Shown: positions 6,226 to 8,974 of the stretch, piece by piece
How the letters are laid out: each line of letters begins with the position of its first letter
Position numbering within the stretch: position 1 is the first letter of the stretch
From: an uncultured Acidobacteriota bacterium
GTDB taxonomy: Bacteria > Acidobacteriota > Vicinamibacteria > Vicinamibacterales > UBA8438
Assembly (NCBI GenBank): GCA_913043805.1
Contig: CAJWMX010000091.1
Coordinates: 1-8,974, forward strand
Reading direction: 5' to 3'
DNA length: 8,974 nt
The notes under the pieces: generated by a model
The model's input: the letters and a program-made list of their open reading frames with translations, nothing else
Databases searched by the model: none
Told to the model about the DNA's origin: nothing
Made by a program: the position numbers and the translations under genes

Positions 6226-7170
6226 ATGGCGCACCACAGCTCCGAGCACGGGATGACCGACGTCTCGCCCCCTGGGGAGACGTCGGCCTCCAACCCGGCG
6301 GCCGATCTCGTCACCTCCCTCCGGCCGGACCAGTGGACGAAGAACCTGATCGTGTTCGCCGGGCTCGTCTTTGGCGGGCAGCTGACGGACCCGACGTCCG
6401 TGCTCAGGGCCGTGGTCGCGTTCGGCGCCTTCTGTGCACTCTCGAGCGCGATGTACCTGGTCAACGATCTGGGAGACCGGCACGCGGACCGGCTGCACCC
6501 GGTGAAGGCCGGACGTCCGATCGCGGCTGGTCGGATCTCGGCCACCATGGCTATGGGCGCCGCGGTGGTGCTGCTGCTACTGGGTCTCGGGGCCGGCGTC
6601 GCCTTGACTCCGATGCTGGGCGGGCTTTCGCTGCTCTTCGTCGTCCTGCTGACGCTGTACTCACAGCTCCTCAAACACCTCGTCGTGCTGGACGTGCTGA
6701 CGATCGCGGTCGGCTTCGTGCTCAGGGCGGTGGCGGGCGCCCTCGCGGTCGGCGTGCCGTCGAGCCAGTGGTTGCTCGTCTGCACGCTGCTGGGCGCGTT
6801 GTTCCTCGGCCTGACCAAGCGGCGGCAGGAGGTTGACGCACTGGGTGAGGACGCCACCGCGCACCGGCCGGCGCTGGCGCGCTACAGCGCGCAGGGGCTC
6901 GACCAGATGGTCACAATCGTGGCCGGCGCGACACTGCTGAGCTATGCGGTCTACACGACCGACCCGAACACGATCGAGACCTTCGGCACCGATCTGCTGA
7001 CCTTGACGATTCCGTTCCCTATCTACGGGGTGCTCCGCTACCTGTTGATCATGCGAGAGCACCCTCTGGCCGGCCCCTCCGACCTGTTGCTGAAGGACCA
7101 CGGGTTGGCCTGGTGCGCGGTGGGCTGGTCGGTGGCGGTCGCGCTGATCATCTACCGCCCGCTCGGATAG
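6226..7170 (+). CDS. UbiA-family prenyltransferase, decaprenyl-phosphate phosphoribosyltransferase type
   Basis: Integral-membrane enzyme, 314 residues from ATG 6226. The closest family I recognise transfers 5-phosphoribose from PRPP to a polyprenyl phosphate, the first step to polyprenyl-phosphate-arabinose, as with the mycobacterial enzyme. Evidence is the N-terminal RPDQWTKNLIVFAGLVFGG, the aspartate-rich N80-D-x-x-D84-x-x-x-D88 leading into HPVKAGRPIAAG, and a second polar loop TKRRQEVDALGEDATAHRPAL (197-217). About eight or nine hydrophobic segments follow from residue 60. The N-terminal 25 residues are polar and poorly conserved-looking, and no clear Shine-Dalgarno precedes 6226, so ATG 6253 (Met10) is an alternative start. 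The enzyme could act on another sugar or acceptor; generic UbiA membership is sure, the substrate is not. The envelope genes downstream agree with a glycan role. Confidence 0.82.
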   Translation: MAHHSSEHGMTDVSPPGETSASNPAADLVTSLRPDQWTKNLIVFAGLVFGGQLTDPTSVLRAVVAFGAFCALSSAMYLVNDLGDRHADRLHPVKAGRPIAAGRISATMAMGAAVVLLLLGLGAGVALTPMLGGLSLLFVVLLTLYSQLLKHLVVLDVLTIAVGFVLRAVAGALAVGVPSSQWLLVCTLLGALFLGLTKRRQEVDALGEDATAHRPALARYSAQGLDQMVTIVAGATLLSYAVYTTDPNTIETFGTDLLTLTIPFPIYGVLRYLLIMREHPLAGPSDLLLKDHGLAWCAVGWSVAVALIIYRPLG

Positions 7171-7183
7171 GGCCCGCATCTAC

Positions 7184-7203
7184 TACACTTGTGTGGCACA
7201 CGA
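7184..7203 (+). promoter_or_regulatory. Possible -10 element and palindrome before the unknown gene
   Basis: TACACT (7184-7189) resembles a -10 box but has no good -35. It is followed by GTGTG-G-CACAC (7191-7201), which ends one base before the ATG at 7203. A transcript begun here would have almost no leader. There is no Shine-Dalgarno for 7203, which fits near-leaderless expression or coupling to the gene upstream. Confidence 0.25.
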
Positions 7204-8402
7204 TGGCCGAGTTCAACATTCAGTCAGATTCCGTCGACGTCACCCGGATCATGGAGCAGATCCGCGAACGCATCCGTGAGAAACGGGGCGCCGACTACAC
7301 CGAAGAGCAGATTCGCGAGCTTGCCTCGGTGAAACTCGAACGCTTTCTCGACCCCCGTCAGGTCCGTTCGGGTCTGGTCGAGCAGTATCGTCAACTGGAT
7401 GCTGCGGAGGGGCAGGACCCGATCGACTGGTCGACCCCGTCGCTCCTGGGACCGCCTCCCGAGTCGTTCGAGTTCGACACGGAAACCATCTACAAGTCAT
7501 CCCGTGGGCCTACGGGGAAAATCATCCAGATGATCCGGAAACTCCTGAATCCGTTTCTCAAGCTGCTGTTCAACCCCGACCCGATGGTCTACGCCCTGTC
7601 TCGACAGGCCGAGATCAACGCGTACACGCTCCAGCTCCTGAAGCAGCAGACCGACCTCGCCGAGCGAGTAACGAAGCAGTTCGAACGAGCCGGCGCGAAG
7701 TTCCAGGCGCGCGAAGAGCTCGACTCGCTGAACTACGAGGTGCTGAACAATCTGGTCGTCGAGATGACCCGGCTGTCGGTGGACACGAAGAACCACATGA
7801 TGCGGGTCGAATCAGTGGCCGGCCGCCTCGACTTCGCCGAACGCCGGACGCGAGCCCTGGAAACCGTGGTGCAGCACCGCTCGACGCCGGCAACCGACGA
7901 ATCGGGGTCGGGAGACGGCGACACCGCGAGTAGTTCCGGGACGGGCCGCACCAGACGCCGGCGGCGCCGCTCGCGGCGGCGGGGCGGCAGCTCGAGCGAA
8001 TCGGAGGCCGCGGCGTCGAGCCAGTCGTCAGGCGACGATCGAAGCGGCGCATCCGCGACGTCAGCCGACTCGTCTCCCGCATCGGGCGAGGGCAACGCCA
8101 CGACCGACGCGAACACGGCCGCCGTCGACGACCGCGCGGGAACCGATGCACCGGCGTCGGAGTTGCCCCCGAGCCAGGCCGCCCTGGACGCGCCAGCGGT
8201 CGAGGCATCCGCGGTCGAAACACCCGCGGTCGAAGCACCCGCCGTCGAGGCGCCCGCCCCCACACCACCAGCCGCCGAGCCGCCATCAGCCGCGGCCGAC
8301 GCGGGTGGAGAGACGAGCGGGCCTCCCGACTCGCCCCCGGCGGCGCCAGCATCGGCGTCTCCCGATCCGGGTGAGCGCTCGAACGGCCCAGACGAACCGT
8401 GA
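7203..8402 (+). CDS. Protein of unknown function, envelope-locus type with disordered C-terminal half
   Basis: I do not recognise a named domain. The 399-residue protein has two halves. Residues 1-225 look folded: a charged helical N-terminus (VDVTRIMEQIRERIREKRG, then YTEEQIRELASVKLERFLDP), a basic amphipathic or hydrophobic stretch (KIIQMIRKLLNPFLKLLFNPDP, 106-127), and long heptad-like helices to about 225 that may form a coiled coil. I recall similar N-termini in proteins beside methyltransferases and glycosyltransferases in O-antigen-like loci. Residues 230-399 are low-complexity Ser/Ala/Pro/Asp, with an arginine patch (RTRRRRRRSRRRG, 249-261) and a pentapeptide AVEAP-like repeat. There is no signal peptide and no certain membrane helix; 106-127 could bind the membrane surface. 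The start at ATG 7203 lacks a Shine-Dalgarno; GTG 7191 is in frame. The stop overlaps the next gene by four bases. Confidence 0.8.
   Translation: MAEFNIQSDSVDVTRIMEQIRERIREKRGADYTEEQIRELASVKLERFLDPRQVRSGLVEQYRQLDAAEGQDPIDWSTPSLLGPPPESFEFDTETIYKSSRGPTGKIIQMIRKLLNPFLKLLFNPDPMVYALSRQAEINAYTLQLLKQQTDLAERVTKQFERAGAKFQAREELDSLNYEVLNNLVVEMTRLSVDTKNHMMRVESVAGRLDFAERRTRALETVVQHRSTPATDESGSGDGDTASSSGTGRTRRRRRRSRRRGGSSSESEAAASSQSSGDDRSGASATSADSSPASGEGNATTDANTAAVDDRAGTDAPASELPPSQAALDAPAVEASAVETPAVEAPAVEAPAPTPPAAEPPSAAADAGGETSGPPDSPPAAPASASPDPGERSNGPDEP
8196..8255 (+). repeat. Four 15-bp tandem repeats encoding AVEAP-like units
   Basis: Four in-frame 15-base units encode AVEAS, AVETP, AVEAP and AVEAP in the disordered tail of the preceding gene, with degenerate edges (LDAPA before, APTPP after). 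The copies differ at third positions, so they are not a recent perfect expansion. Confidence 0.7.
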
Positions 8403-8974
8403 AGCTTGCCGTCGTCGTTCAACGCTATGGCGCCGACCTCAATGGCGGCGCCGAGCTTCACGCCAGGTACGTCGCCGAGCACCTCGCTCCACACGCCGAT
8501 GTGGAAGTGCTGACGACGAGCACGACCGACTACATCACCTGGAAGAACGACCTGACACCGGGAATCGAAGAGGTTCACGGGGTACCGGTGCGCCGCTTTC
8601 CGGTGAGCCGAGAGCGGGACCCAGACGACTTCGGGCGGCGGTCCGAGCACGTCTTCGGGGAACAGCACTCCATCGCGTCCGAGCTCGCCTGGCTACGGAG
8701 TGAGGGCCCGACCTGTCCCACGCTCGTGCAGCACCTGCGACGACACGGACACGAGTACGACTTCTGTGTCTTCTTCAGCTATCGCTACTACCACGCGTAT
8801 CACGGCTCACGGGTAACGCCCGACCGGGCGGTGCTGGTGCCGACGGCCGAGCGGGATCCGGCTCTTGGCCTGCAGATCTTCGGTCCCACGTTCCGGGGCG
8901 TGCGAGCGCTGATGTACAACTCGCACGAGGAGCGCGCTCTGATTCAGGGGGTGTTCGGCAATGAGCACGTCCCT
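8399..8974 (+). CDS. Glycosyltransferase family 4 protein, N-terminal part, cut by window edge
   Basis: The frame is open from GTG 8399 to the window end, 192 codons. It starts MKLAVVVQRYGADLNGGAEL, the classic opening of a GT-B retaining glycosyltransferase: a first beta strand, then the GGAE loop where the acceptor site begins. VEVLTTSTTDYITWKN and VHGVPVRRFPV follow the N-terminal Rossmann domain, and YNSHEERALIQ near the end matches the family's usual hinge-side element. The donor-binding C-terminal domain with its E-x7-E motif lies beyond the window. GTG overlaps the upstream TGA stop as GTGA and has no Shine-Dalgarno, so translation is probably coupled to the unknown protein. Predicted role: adding a sugar in surface polysaccharide or glycolipid assembly at the cytoplasmic face; donor and acceptor are unknown. 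Confidence 0.88.
   Translation, partial: MKLAVVVQRYGADLNGGAELHARYVAEHLAPHADVEVLTTSTTDYITWKNDLTPGIEEVHGVPVRRFPVSRERDPDDFGRRSEHVFGEQHSIASELAWLRSEGPTCPTLVQHLRRHGHEYDFCVFFSYRYYHAYHGSRVTPDRAVLVPTAERDPALGLQIFGPTFRGVRALMYNSHEERALIQGVFGNEHVP

Noticed and set aside
7921..8400. Ser/Ala/Pro-rich low-complexity region as a frameshift or assembly artefact
   Set aside because: The frame stays open with strong third-position GC bias and ends exactly at the overlap with the next gene, so it reads as genuine coding sequence.
7733..8668. A 311-codon minus-strand open frame opposite the unknown gene and the glycosyltransferase
   Set aside because: It spans the junction of two coupled plus-strand genes, and its Ser/Ala/Gly-rich translation mirrors the low-complexity tail on the other strand.

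Overview
This is a GC-rich chromosomal window of housekeeping genes that runs at its right end into cell-envelope genes. It holds nine protein genes; the first and last are cut by the window edges. I see no tRNA, rRNA, CRISPR array, insertion sequence, integrase or phage gene. The small ribosomal protein S21, the argD-argJ-argF order, divergent purD/rpsU, and the unknown envelope-locus protein next to a family-4 glycosyltransferase suggest a free-living Gram-negative bacterium. My best guess is an Acidobacteriota of the Vicinamibacteria type. That placement is inferred from protein resemblance and base composition, not from a marker gene.

Left block (1-3300, plus strand): a tight arginine operon of argD (5' end missing), argJ and argF, with gaps of only 12 and 10 bases. 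ArgD makes N-acetylornithine, ArgJ moves its acetyl group back to glutamate and releases ornithine, and ArgF carbamoylates ornithine to citrulline. argB and argC are not in view and could lie upstream.

Middle block (3438-5231, minus strand): purD then purE, two steps of de novo purine synthesis, transcribed towards argF. About 250 bases separate purD from the divergent rpsU. This gap holds overlapping back-to-back promoter candidates, a perfect 8-bp inverted repeat at the predicted rpsU start, and two GC-rich hairpins. One of these hairpins can be replaced by a competing hairpin. It is the most regulation-dense stretch in the window.

Right block (5482-8974, plus strand): rpsU, starting at TTG behind a very strong ribosome-binding site; a lone STAS-domain anti-sigma-factor antagonist with its own promoter candidate; a UbiA-family prenyltransferase of the decaprenyl-phosphate phosphoribosyltransferase type; a 399-residue protein of unknown function with a conserved-looking front half and a disordered, arginine-patched, repeat-containing tail; and the start of a family-4 glycosyltransferase overlapping it by four bases. 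The last three look like the edge of a surface-polysaccharide locus.

Nothing here is clearly a new system. The best candidates for new biology are the rpsU leader and purD/rpsU control region, and the unknown protein at 7203-8402 with its coupled glycosyltransferase.
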